Assembly: GCA_032622095.1 (NCBI GenBank)
Contig: CP136062.1
Location: 39,806,918-39,870,917, forward strand
DNA from: Siphonodentalium dalli
Taxonomy: Eukaryota > Mollusca > Scaphopoda > Gadilida > Siphonodentaliidae
DNA length: 64,000 nt
Direction of reading: 5' to 3'
Shown piece by piece: positions 13,650 to 23,703 of the stretch. A model generated the notes under the pieces. The model had not been told where the DNA came from and searched no databases. It saw only the letters and a list, made by a program, of their open reading frames with translations. The position numbers and the translations under genes were made by a program. The first letter of the stretch is position 1. Every line of letters starts with the position of its first letter.

Positions 13650-14180
13650 TTAATGCACATTTAATCCACAATCCCTGGCCAACTCAACTTCGTCACGGGT
13701 AACAAATAGCCCGTGTATTTGACTTGGGAGGCGTTTGATGTTGCTATTGCCCGGTACCCGTTTGAAGCACTCTGTGTCAACGCAATATCGGAAATGGTGC
13801 GCTTTGCTGTAATTGCCTATTTTATATCGACCGTTGACGACGATTACTAGGCCATTCGATAAACGTTTATGGCATCCGCAACAACATGGCCGGTTCCCGC
13901 GACCGTATGTGTATATATCAAGATATGCAATACCCTCGGTATCTTTGTTCAAATTATCAGTTCGTTGAGGAGATGATTGTTTGCTTTCCAATTGATGAAA
14001 AGGGACCGCCATTATTTTTTCCAACTCGATGGCCGTGTAGGATGTCTGATTCATAATTGTATCGTCATCCTTTATCCCCAGACACATGAGAATCATCAAT
14101 ATATGTTTACATAACTCGGAACCGTTGTTCTCCTTGAAATGCATGCAGTCACATGACGGGGTGTGGTCAAGGTTAATGCA
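13650..14180 (-). pseudogene. Transposon segment E: SWIM zinc finger and C-terminal Cys/His cluster
   Basis: The open frame runs from an ATG at 14288 to a TAA at 13650-13652 (212 codons); only the part after about residue 37 seems to belong to the protein. Residues 46-62 form a SWIM finger, C46-x-C48-x11-C60-x-H62, preceded by a PSC signature typical of MULE-linked SWIM domains. Residues 135-174 contain a second possible metal site: three consecutive Cys, then C139-H140, later H164-H165, C169 and C174. This spacing recalls PARP-type or treble-clef fingers but does not match either cleanly. SWIM domains are thought to bind DNA or protein partners of the transposase. The true upstream frame is the next segment; the frame change falls near 14175. 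The ATG at 14288 is probably fortuitous. Confidence 0.75.
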
Positions 14181-14547
14181 AGTACGATCTAGACGAAGTA
14201 AGCTTATGGAAACACATAAAATGACGTCCTTCACCATGAATCGTATCGGGAGAGTCTTCACAAAAGTTATAATTCTTATATTCGGCATGAGCTCTCCTGA
14301 GTGCCGCTTGAAATAGTTTGCTACGTCCTGGACGGAACTGAGTTCTTCTCTTTCCTGTTGACATCCTGATACGCTTTACAGGTGGAATGCTGTCGGACAA
14401 CTCGGCATCAGAATCTGTCGTAGAATCAATACTGCGACTTTGTGCCACAATCTGGGATTTTTCAACTATGTTCTTCTGGGAACAAACAATCTTGTCTTCC
14501 CGATGTGAAGCTGTTTCGTCGATAGGAAGGTCATTCGTCGCTAGTTC
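14173..14547 (-). pseudogene. Transposon segment D: linker between DDE core and SWIM finger
   Basis: About 124 open codons lie between the end of the transposase ORF and the SWIM segment, in a frame shifted by one base from the former. The in-frame TAG at 14548-14550 marks the upstream limit and a TAA at 14173 the downstream limit. The sequence is acidic and Ser-rich, then basic (a KRIRMSTGKRR stretch that could be a nuclear localisation signal), then predicted helical. A GTG at 14448 starts the longest start-to-stop version but has no meaning as a eukaryotic start. The segment overlaps the preceding ORF end by only a few bases, which is what a single-base deletion near 14550 would produce. 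Its role is unknown; it joins two domains normally found in one polypeptide. Confidence 0.6.
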
Positions 14548-17500
14548 CTAACACTTCTGCCCTCTTGGTCTGTCTAAGCCCCATCTTGTAATTGATATTC
14601 GCCGAAGATGGCCCTCTTCCACCAGGATACGCCCCCTTCAGGAACTCGCTCGATTGTGCCAGAAACATGAGTGAGTCGACTGCGTCATCGATCACTGCGT
14701 CCGTGAGACATATACTGACGGATCCTCGATGCCATTCCCTTGCGTGGGTTGCCTCTGCAAGGTTTGTTGTTGGTGCATCGTGTGGACGAAAAGCAGTCGC
14801 CCAATGGCATCTACGATCGTGCCACCAACCTATCCACGGCAGGAGGTAACGACGACCCTTTCTCTCTCTGATAAAGTCAAGCAATTTATGGTGGACTTCA
14901 TCATATTCAATTACATCCACTGCTGTTTGTAGATTAATAGCCAGCGATCTGAATATATTTATCGACTGCGCACTTCCTATGTCAGATCTACAGTTCCGTT
15001 TCACGGCAGCGCGATAATGCGCTATGCATGTGACCGTCTGTTTCTTACTGTCATCGCCGAAAACGTTGACCAACGCTTTGTGTATAGCGCCCGCCTCGTC
15101 GGCCATCCAACCTCTAGGGTTCAGCAAATTCTTCCCACCACCAGCCTCATCGACAGCCCGTTGCCATGTACGTAGGGCGTATTCAACAACCTGTTTGTCT
15201 TCATGTTTTGAATAACTCTTAAAGAGCGTCACTGCTTCTCTCAGAAACTGATAGTAGATGCTGCCGCTAAAGCATGTCATTCCTCTTACTCTGGATGCTT
15301 GGAAATCTAAATGCATGAATCCATCTGTGTCTGCGGAGGGGTTCGAAAGTTCTACTGCCAATTCCAATTTACTCTTTGATGTGGTAAACACGTAAATATT
15401 GTCTACCACGTCGTACACAAGAAAGTTATCCATATCCTTCACTTTCTCTCTGAAGAAACTCACTCCTTTGAACTTTTGATCCACAGTGCCTCTCACAGCG
15501 TCAGTTGCTCGCCTAACTGCCATCACTTTGTTTTTGTCAACCAACGCCTTTGCCGTGTCCGTTACCGTTTCGCTTGCGCTCATCAAAGCTCCTCTCGTGC
15601 ACGTCTTGATGGCCTCGTTTAGTTTGATGTTAGGAAACACTCTGAAAAGTTGCCTTAGGGGCTCCAGTAGTGAGCTTGGTGGATTTTCCAACAATTCCTC
15701 TCTGCACGAGTGCTTGCCATGTAATTCAACATGTACGATAGATCTCGCCTGTTCCTCCCACCATAAATCTTTATAGGCATTGCAAAGGACGGAAACAGCT
15801 GAGTCGCCACAAACAGCACACACAAGTGTTTCTCTGTTTAATTGAAAGTGGTATCGGTTTGGTCTGTTACTCTTTTTGCGAAATGAACATTCATCGTTTT
15901 GACATTCATTGGACCCCTTGCATCTTCTTCGGTATTTCTTTATGCCATCGGTGACTCTCCATGTGACATACTTTCCCCAAGAATAGCCATCATTGAGGAG
16001 AGCGTTAACACCTGCCTGCTCATCTAAATTAAATGTGTGCTCTTCTGGTCGGCCGATATCTTCCTCCCACGTGTAAAAATTGCACGTATGTTGCCCACTT
16101 TCCAAGCGTTCCTCGGTTCCATTTACAGTGGAAATTTTTAGAACACAGTCACATGAAAGTTTTGATAACACATCTCCCCTGTCTCCACATTTCACACACA
16201 TTTTCCGGTTTTTAAACTTCCTGCCACATTTACACTGAAAGCAACCTCTGCATTTCCTTGTGAATGAATGTTTGTTCAACGATCGCTTCATTGCCTCTTT
16301 TCTTCCCCAATTACGAGAACTAACTCTAGCATTTTCGCATTCATCACCACTTCCCACATGACACTCAACCATCAATGCATCATCAAGCTCACCACCAATG
16401 GGATCTAATGAAACATCCAATGGTGCTTTCGGGTGGGTATTCAAAGAGTCAGCACCATGGCCATCCAAGCAATCAGAATGCGGAGCACGCACAGTTTCCA
16501 TTGATATTGATTTTGGACATATATTCACGGTAGATACAGACTTAATCAACGGTGTGCATGCTAATTCTTGTTCACTATGTGCACATTTATCCGCTGCCAT
16601 TTTGTGTTTCTCTGCGACATTTCTCCCAATGTGGATATTCTTTGAAAGAACAGGCTCTTGCGTTGCGTAACCGGGTTGTGCAAAATTATCTCCGCACTCA
16701 ACCATTTCTACATCGTCCTGAATATGTTTTCCTGTAGAAATCGAATATGTGTTCACAGTTATATTTTGAGGAAGTGACGTTTCAACACTATTTGCCGGTC
16801 GGTTTGTAGATGGATGATAGACTAGTGGGGGCAAGTCGACTTGTTCATCACATGGCATTGCACACGGGCTATGGATAGCAAAACAATCAGAACGTGGATC
16901 AATCACAGATTCTGTAGAATCTCTAGACTTATTTGTGAATGAACTTTCGCCAAATTCCCGTTCCATCTCTGCAAACGTCACCGATAAAATTCTCTTTCTT
17001 TCTCCTTTATTCCTCTCAATTTTCGTATCAGATACCATTTGATTGATCTCCCCTTTACTCCTCTCACTTTTCGTATCTATGTGAATACTTTCACGCACAT
17101 CCTTGGCGTTAACAAGTATCTCCGGATTCGATTCTATTTTTAAATATTCTAGACCCGATTCCCCGGTGGACATACTAGATGTAATTGAGAATGGGCGTTT
17201 AGCCAGTTCCTGTTCACCATCTGAAAACTTCTCTCCCATATTCACCCCAATGTCAGTATCTGGTTGAGCTCTGTATATACTTTCAGATACACACGGCATT
17301 GGTGTCACATTACACGGTACCTCAGAAACTGAATTCGTCATAGATTTTAAATCCGGATTGCTATTGGGAATACAAGGGTTAATTGAAGATGTGCGTTGAG
17401 CGGATTCTTCAGCAAATGTCTGCGATACGTTCTTTCGCACTCCGATTTTGCTTTCAATATTTATATGTAGTTTGTCTCTATCTATAACCTCAGACACTGC

Positions 17501-17830
17501 AGGAATTTGTGAGGCATTTGCATGTGTCCCCGAATTCAGAGACGTTTGACATGGTTTTTTAGTGAATGAACTGGAGTTAATCTGAGATAAAGCTTCAGTC
17601 ATTTCTCCTTCACTATCTACAAACATTTCTGGCATTATTTCGTCCCCCTCTCTGACCTTATTAGACTGCTCACCATCACAGGTTGTGTGTTCGTGCGATC
17701 CAACAATTGCTATAATATAGAAGTCGCTGGCTGTAAACTCCACAACATTTAAAACAGAGACGCATCTTTTGTATACTTCACAATTACGGACAGACCATCT
17801 GATTTTCTGCGCATTGTATACTTGCCCCAC
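14531..17830 (-). pseudogene. Transposon segment C: WRKY/FLYWCH-like fingers, polar linker and MULE DDE transposase
   Basis: A 1112-codon open frame spans 17869 to 14531. Numbering from its first codon, residues 24-64 complete a finger begun in the previous segment (C30, C36, then H59-x-H61). Residues 65-530 are a polar Ser/Glu-rich linker with degenerate internal repeats. Residues 540-596 form a Cys-rich finger (C540, C543, C546, C548, C558, C561, C573, C575, H594, C596). Residues 627-722 form a WRKY-GCM1/FLYWCH-like finger with a DGYSWGKY core. The DDE nuclease core follows: D855 in HLDF, D924 in MADEAGA, E1039 in TNLAEATH, plus the C948-x2-H951 motif that MULE transposases carry between the second and third acids. 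The 69- and 115-residue spacings suit the family. Roughly the first 20 codons and the last few residues are out of the ancestral frame. Catalytic residues appear intact, so decay is recent. Confidence 0.85.
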
Positions 17831-18531
17831 CCATCGCATTTCAGATCTGGTAAGCCCTTTGAATACCATACACCTGGCAACTGGGCCTGTCCTTTGGTAT
17901 ATTTCTGGGGAACTTTCTTGAATTGATCTTTCGCGAACTCAATTATCTCTTTTGGTAACACGTCTCTGTTGTCACTTTTTATTACACAGGTGTGCCGTTT
18001 GTGACTTCTTTTGTGTCCATAAGACACTTCCTCCACTCCAGAGCACCTTATCAAATTCATTTCACCTGTGCATGCCTTACAATTATTCCCTGAAACTTGC
18101 TTGTGACCGCACTTTGAACATTGGTAAAATTGGTTCAAACATGTTCGTCTGTACCGATGACCGCCCTCTTTCACCGCACATTTTTTAGACCATTTAATCT
18201 GGTCACAAATTGGCGAAACACTGTGTTCAACATTGGGATGTGCCTGGATATCTGAATGTTCTACATTGGACGCTATACTGTCTCTGGATGACCTATTTAC
18301 TATATGTTCGCCTTCATTTCTTGTGATATCTATCACGTCGCTAAACGTTGTCATGTGGCCGACATTTTTCTCAAGTAAGTTACTTGAGAAAAATGTCGGC
18401 CACATGACAACGTTTATGTTATCGTTTATGTTATCACCTGGTGTTATCGCGGACGCTAGCTTTAGCATTGTCAGAAAGTCTATCGGGTCCAAATGCTGGC
18501 ACAAAATGGTTGGCCTGCCAAAAGCTACCAT
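17749..18531 (-). pseudogene. Transposon segment B: Cys-rich finger and first half of WRKY/FLYWCH-like finger
   Basis: This 260-codon frame begins out of phase inside the OTU segment, crosses a perfect 75-bp palindrome, and becomes convincing from about residue 80 onwards. A Cys-rich finger (RRTCLNQFYQCSKCGHK, then C-x2-C, ending HKRHTC) is followed by a linker and the CDGWGKYTMRRKSD start of a WRKY/FLYWCH-like finger. The finger's remaining Cys and H-x-H ligands are found in the next segment in another frame, so a one-base change near 17815-17830 breaks the domain in the middle. The pair has the same order as the pair at residues 540-722 of segment C, which suggests an internal duplication. 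These fingers probably bind transposon DNA; in related elements such domains precede the transposase core. Confidence 0.7.
18342..18416. repeat. Perfect 75-bp palindrome (37-bp arms, 1-bp loop)
   Basis: The left arm 18342-18378 and right arm 18380-18416 are exact reverse complements around a single G at 18379. Both arms can be read as overlapping parts of the transposon ORFs. Immediately beyond the right arm is a 12-bp direct repeat, GTTTATGTTATC twice. One arm most likely arose by copying the other strand during replication or repair. Confidence 0.95.
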
Positions 18532-19129
18532 TACCCCATAATGTTTTGTCTCTTGTCCACACGATGTTTACTGTTGTGATATATGTTGACTGGGGTTCCA
18601 CCAATGTGTGAAATAGATGTCTAACTCTTTCATTCACATCTGGGTATATAGACTGAATGTTAATACTCAAGCAACTAGCCGCTGCAAACATGTGGCACAT
18701 TCCCGCATATGAATTAAGTTTAGCTGTATCCATCACTGTTTGTTTGTTAAAATCGTCCACATCAATGCGCAAATTCATCAGTTGTTCGTAGTGTTTATAA
18801 TTCCTGACCAACTCTGAGACTACACGAAATCTAAATTCCGCTGAGTATTCTGTACTCCCCATCAGCGCCATAGACAGCGAGTGATAGAAGCAATTTCCAT
18901 CGGCAATGCTCTTTATAAGGGTAACCAATCCCGAATCATTGGGCATCAATTGCATTGTCAGTCTATCGATTTCGCGTATTGTGTACGTAGTTGTTGGTGT
19001 CCAATCTGGAAGCACACATGTATTCGTGTCTCCCTCAATTTCAGCAACTTTGGCCTTGAGTGCCTCCCATCCATTGCCCGTGGTGGCATATAGCTCTTTT
19101 AGTTTTGTTCTATAACTAGTCTTTTTGGT
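18434..19129 (-). pseudogene. Transposon segment A: OTU-type cysteine protease exon
   Basis: The frame is open from a splice acceptor at 19130 to a TGA at 18434-18436, about 231 codons. Counting from the GTG at 19015, D39-G40-N41-C42 (ADGNCFYHSL) is the OTU nucleophile motif and H170 (FWQANHFVPAF) supplies the catalytic His, giving the usual OTU length of about 130 residues between them. OTU domains are deubiquitinase-type cysteine proteases; in a transposon the target is unknown, and deubiquitination of host factors or self-processing are only guesses. Upstream residues (GNGWEALKAKVAEIEGDTN) look helical. There is no ATG at the 5' end, consistent with an internal exon. The stop at 18434 follows directly after the domain, and the next segment continues in another frame, through either a CAG/GTGATA donor at about 18437 or a frameshift. 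Confidence 0.8.
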
Positions 19130-19152
19130 CTGTGAAAATAAGAAAGGAACAT
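19130..19152 (-). other. 3' splice acceptor before the OTU exon
   Basis: On the minus strand the bases TTCCTTTCTTATTTTCACAG lead directly into an open codon series (ACC AAA AAG ACT) that continues in frame into the OTU domain. A pyrimidine-rich tract ending in CAG is the canonical eukaryotic acceptor. The exon begins at a codon boundary (phase 0). It implies an intron and at least one upstream exon, which I could not locate. Confidence 0.65.
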
Positions 19153-19231
19153 ATTAATGTATCGTTATTACTCGTGGAGACCGCTGGACTAATGATGGAG
19201 CATATCAACGGATTCGAAGGAATTACTTCAT

Positions 19232-19821
19232 ATGCCGTCAAATCGGTCGAAATCCTTGCCGTTCTCGAAAATGGTCCATACCCCATTTTCACCCCCTCGG
19301 GGTGGCACCCCCGGGGGTGATGGGTTGGGGGTCGGGGTATTTCTAGGTTGTATTTGGGGCGGGCCACCCACCCATGCCGTCAAATCGGTCGAAATCCTTA
19401 CCGTTCTCGAAAATGGTCCATACCCCATTTTCACCCCCTCGGGGTGGCACCCCCGGGGGTGATGGGTGGGGGGTCGGGGTGTTTCTAAGTGGTATTTGGG
19501 GCGGGCCACCCACCCATGCCGTCAAATCGGTCGAAATCCTTACCGTTCTCGAAAATGGTCCATACCCCATTTTCACCCCCTCGGGGTGGCACCCCCGGGG
19601 GTGATGGGTGGGGGGTCGGGGTGTTTCTAAGTGGTATTTGGGGCGGGCCACCCACCCATGCCGTCAAATCGGTCGAAATTATTACCGTTCTCGAAAATGG
19701 TCCATACCCCATTTTCACCCCCTCGGGTGGCACCCCCCGGGGGTGATGGGTGGGGGGTCGGGTTGTTTCTAGGTGGTATTTGGGACGGGCCAACCACCCA
19801 TGCCGTCAAATCGGTCGAAAG
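19232..19821 (+). repeat. GC-rich 142-bp tandem repeat with G-quadruplex motifs
   Basis: Units begin with ATGCCGTCAAATCGGTCG at 19232, 19374, 19516, 19658 and 19800; four are complete and the fifth stops after about 21 bp. The spacing is exactly 142 bp each time. Each unit has a palindromic CACCCCCGGGGGTG and a run of four G tracts on the plus strand, for example 19455-19479 (GGGGG, GGG, GGGGGG, GGGG with loops of 4, 1 and 2 bases). Open frames on both strands here come from the repeat itself, with no stop in several frames, and are not genes. The block begins about 100 bp upstream of the OTU exon acceptor. Confidence 0.93.
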
Positions 19822-19831
19822 CGACATTTTT

Positions 19832-21160
19832 GAAAATAAGGAATAAGGAATAGGGAATAAGTTCCAATTGTCTTGTCTGTTGTTAAATTACCGTTATCTC
19901 GATTGTTAAATTCAAGAAATCATATGTGTGTGGTTATGTTCTATGAAATATAAATGCAAGTTGATCAGACATTTCATATATCAGTCAAACTTGCAAACAT
20001 ACATCTTAGTGCGCACTGGTCGATCATGATTGATATCTAGATCTACAATGTAGCTCATAATTACTACTCCCCTCATTTTCAACTACGTTAGTTAGAAACG
20101 CCCAGACCGTGCGCTGCTCGCAGTGTGGTAACCCCTTTCCAAAAAAAAAAACTAAATACCAAATGCAGAACAAAATTACAACAATGAATTTATTGATATA
20201 CTGCAAACCATCGGTGCAAGCTGGGATTGATGAGCAATTATATATAACACAAAGCAGAATATATGCCAGTCCCTTCCTAATAGTATTGCCCTTGACTTAC
20301 CAGCAACTTACCGTAACATACCTGCCCTATGCAGGGCAACACCAGTTACTGGCGATTGTGGCCAATGTTCCACCTCCCACTCGCAGAGGACTCACATTCA
20401 ACAATGCAATCGCAGGCATAGCTACCACATGGTATAATACACGCTCGGAACACGGGCTCCATTGGCCGCCATGGAGAATCACCACAGCATAACGCCTGAA
20501 CATTAAATGTTATGATAAAACATTACAACTGTAGCGCCCAAAGAGGCCGGATCTACACAGCGATATGGTATGCGATTTTCTTGTTATCCTGTTCCCTCTT
20601 TTGGTGGTTCTAGAGCTGTCACGAAGTCTCGAACGATATAACACAATCCCGTAACAGACGTGAGTATGTTCAATAATTTAGTTTGTAATTCCAGGAACCA
20701 TTACCTCTCGTTATTAAAGTGTCCAAAGGAGATTGTATTCCAGTTGTAAATTGAATGAACATCTTTGACTTATTATTCTGTAGCACGTGCATGATAATAT
20801 TATTCTAACTGGGACAATGACTCGTGAAATTATGCAGAATCGGTGTCTTGTTGTATGACATTCTTATTCACCTGACATCTGGACTTTCGTCCTTTGTTAC
20901 ATAGTTAGCCAATCAGAATGAACCACGTTAAAAAGAAAATGGACTTATTTATCATTATTGATAATCAACTATAAAATTACAAAAAGGAGACTAAACCATT
21001 TGGCACCTGGAACATTGCGAATTGGAAGTTTGACATAGGAGTGTTCTTCCAAAGAAGAGGACAAATATACCAACTATTTTCCGTTGTAACTGATACATTT
21101 GTCACGTCCCCCAATTTTGAGGAAATATACATGTTGCCATGTTACTGGACTGACAGAACG
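19832..21160. other. No gene seen
   Basis: The first part has short GGAATAA-type repeats (19838-19862) and an A11 tract near 20141. A 127-codon plus-strand frame at 20109-20492 begins with ATG but shows no motif I recognise, and an overlapping frame on the other strand is equally unconvincing. The remainder is AT-rich sequence without visible repeats. Confidence 0.45.
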
Positions 21161-21163
21161 TCT

Positions 21164-21277
21164 TCAGACACACATCTTGTCACCAGCGTGGGTTCTCTTA
21201 TATATTGTAAGACTCACGGTCACGGCGAACTTCTTCTAACAAACGTCGCACCTATAAGGTCGGTCACCAGTGTGGAT
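21164..21277 (-). pseudogene. Least-decayed C2H2 zinc finger of a zinc-finger relic (minus copy)
   Basis: Reading the minus strand from 21277, the frame gives IHTGDRPYRCDVC, a stop codon, then KKFAVTVSLTIYKRTHAGDK. This is a C2H2 Krueppel-type finger: linker HTGDRPY, C-x2-C, hydrophobic F and L at their usual places, and a final H in KRTH. A TAG replaces the residue after the second Cys and Tyr replaces the first zinc-binding His, so it cannot fold as a normal finger. It is the outermost unit of the decayed array that continues to higher coordinates on the same strand. Intact fingers of this type bind DNA in the nucleus; this one is a remnant. Confidence 0.7.
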
Positions 21278-21309
21278 CGTCGGGTTGACGGACAGACTGG
21301 GAACAACAT

Positions 21310-22085
<776 letters not shown>

Positions 22086-22148
22086 TGATTATCGGGTTGA
22101 CTTTGTCATGAAAATAGTTCAGCGCCCGTCAAAATTCATTGTGTCAGT

Positions 22149-22366
22149 TTACTTCAAAAGCTGTAATTTTGTTACTTCAAAAGTGGAGACCTAGTTTTTT
22201 TACTACAAAAGCTGGCGTTTTTTACTTCAAAAGCGGAGACCTCACTTTACTACAAAAGCTGGCGATTTTATTACAAAAGTGGTGAGTTACTTCAAAAGCT
22301 GGCGTTTTTTACTTCAAAAGTGGAGACCTACTTCAAAAGTGGTAAGTTACTTCAAAAGCTGGCGTA
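22149..22366 (+). repeat. Minisatellite of TTACTTCAAAAGC units, copy 1
   Basis: About nine variants of a 15-30 bp unit, TTACTTCAAAAGCTGGCG or TTACTACAAAAGTGGAGACC, follow one another. The block is preceded by GACTTTGTCAT, as is the second copy at 22878, so block and flank were duplicated together 729 bp apart. Confidence 0.85.
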
Positions 22367-22379
22367 ACACACGACTTTG

Positions 22380-22865
22380 ATGTCACAGTCACTCCGATGT
22401 GGGTGTTTTAATCAGAGAACCGGACAATATTAATGCCTCTTAGTACAATAACACTCATATGAGCGATCAATTGCGTGGTTTTCTGGTGTAAAAGCTATTC
22501 GACACACTGTCAGGTCACATTCTTATCATCAATTACCGGTATGGATGTTCTATAAGTGAACCGGACTCACTAAATGCCTCCGGGTAACGTCACACTCGTA
22601 CGGGTAATCGACTGTGTGAATTATCGTTTGTTTTTGTATGATTGAAAGCTAGTTGGCACAAGTCACACTCATATGGTCGACTACCAGTGTGGATATTTAT
22701 ATAAGTGAACGGGACTCAGTATATGCCTCCTGCATGGTAACGTCACACTCGTATGATCGATCAACTTTGTGGATTATTTTGATTCACTGAGCTATTCGAC
22801 ACACGTCACACTCGTATTGTCTTCGGAGTGACTTTGTCATCTAAGGCGTCCAGCCCATAACAATT
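22380..22865 (-). repeat. Diverged zinc-finger-derived repeats between the two minisatellites
   Basis: Further copies of the zinc-finger-derived unit, more diverged than those at 21.3-22.1 kb, appear as CACGTCACACTC-like segments near 22510, 22595, 22655, 22740 and 22800. The minus strand again shows fragments such as CGACCATATGAGTGTGAC, coding the RPYEC part of the C2H2 linker. None is open over a complete finger. Confidence 0.65.
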
Positions 22866-22877
22866 GATTGCATCAGT

Positions 22878-23125
22878 TTACTTCAAAAGCTGTAATTTTG
22901 TGATTACAAAAGTGGAGACATGGTTTTTGTTTACTACACAAGCTGAGACCTCACTTTACTTCAAAAGCTGGCGATTTGACTACACAAGTGGTGAGGTACT
23001 TCAAAAGTGATCAGTTACTTCAAAAGCTGTCATAACAGCTGTTGTAGAGTGAGATATCCGCTTTAATATAGTAAAAAAACATGTCTCCACTTTTGTAAAA
23101 CAAAAAATACCGCTTTTGATTTTGA
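22878..23125. repeat. Minisatellite of TTACTTCAAAAGC units, copy 2, with a short inverted part
   Basis: The units TTACTTCAAAAGCTG and ACTACACAAGTGG continue to about 23029. At 23070-23120 the same motif appears reversed (GTCTCCACTTTTGTA, then CCGCTTTTGA), which places an orientation switch here. The zinc-finger-like repeats beyond this point lie on the plus strand. Confidence 0.75.
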
Positions 23126-23149
23126 TTAGAAACTCACCCAGATTATTCT

Positions 23150-23703
23150 AAATATCGTTCACACGTGTGCGACTTGTGTTTCAGTCATACCAACACACAG
23201 TATTATCTACAGTCGAATGCCAATACGAGTGTGTCGTGTTCCATGAGGCTTCTAGTGTCTGGTTCCAAAATAAAACAATCCAAATTAGTAATCGCCCATA
23301 CGCGTGTGACGTACATGCGTCGAAAAGCATTCAATCATACCAACACAAAAGATAATTAACATAGATCGTCCATGTTGTGTGTGACATGTACCTGGAGGCA
23401 TTCAAATAGCTTTAACCCATATCGACACAAGGGAATCCATGTCGATCGACGATCGCCCATACGACTGTGACGTGCACCAGGGGGCATTTGATGTGTCTTG
23501 TTCACTGATTATGCATAAGATAACACATATATAAGTGATCGAACATACGAGTATGTGAGATTGTTTCCAGACAGTTCTGCAATCTTCCAAACAAAACTGG
23601 TGAACGGCCTTACACCTGCGGCGTCGTCAGAAAGAAGAGAGTCGGTGTGACCATGCGTCTGGCAAGACATAACAAAATCGACGCTGGTGACCTGACGTGT
23701 GTA
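23150..23703 (+). pseudogene. C2H2 zinc-finger relic in the opposite orientation (plus copy)
   Basis: Plus-strand frames show decayed fingers: NRPYACDV near 23297, a CGCCCATACGACTGTGAC segment near 23455, and at 23596-23703 TGERPYTCGV, then KKRVGVTMRLARHNKIDAG and DLTC. The last resembles the outer finger at 21164-21277 (shared GD/ERPY, KK, VTV or VTM, AGD and CV positions), and the two also share GTGTGT and a downstream TAA. The two outer ends therefore look like inverted copies of the same gene end. Frameshifts and missing second Cys and His residues make it non-functional. There is no sign of a promoter or splice structure. Confidence 0.6.

Larger units (their letters stand above)
13650..19830 (-). 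mobile_element. Decayed Mutator-like (MULE) transposon with OTU protease, zinc fingers, DDE core and SWIM
   Basis: One minus-strand gene, split over five segments in changing frames, reads from an OTU cysteine protease domain through two zinc-finger pairs to a MULE-type DDE transposase, a SWIM finger and a terminal Cys/His cluster. Segment order and domain continuity across each frame break argue for a single ancestral protein of roughly 1850 residues. MULE transposases act in the nucleus, binding terminal repeats and cutting and pasting DNA. SWIM and WRKY/FLYWCH-like fingers are established companions of this transposase family. The right limit is set tentatively at the end of a 142-bp tandem repeat, which may be a subterminal region. 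I found no convincing terminal inverted repeat or 9-bp target duplication, so the true ends are unknown. The gene is probably inactive as read, with its catalytic residues still present. Confidence 0.8.

Noticed and set aside
14086-16737. Plus-strand ORFs of 60 to 96 codons opposite the transposase
   Set aside because: They lie antisense to a frame with recognisable domains and have no motifs of their own.
15700-18000. Plant origin because of WRKY-like fingers
   Set aside because: WRKY-GCM1-type fingers occur in animal MULEs and FLYWCH proteins as well, and the rest of the window does not look plant-like.
19116-19846. Several ORFs of 62 to 102 codons on both strands, rich in Pro and Gly
   Set aside because: All derive from the 142-bp repeat, whose sequence lacks stops in several frames.
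20109-20492. 127-codon ORF as a gene
   Set aside because: It starts next to an A-tract, has no known motif, and another frame overlaps it on the opposite strand; evidence is too weak.
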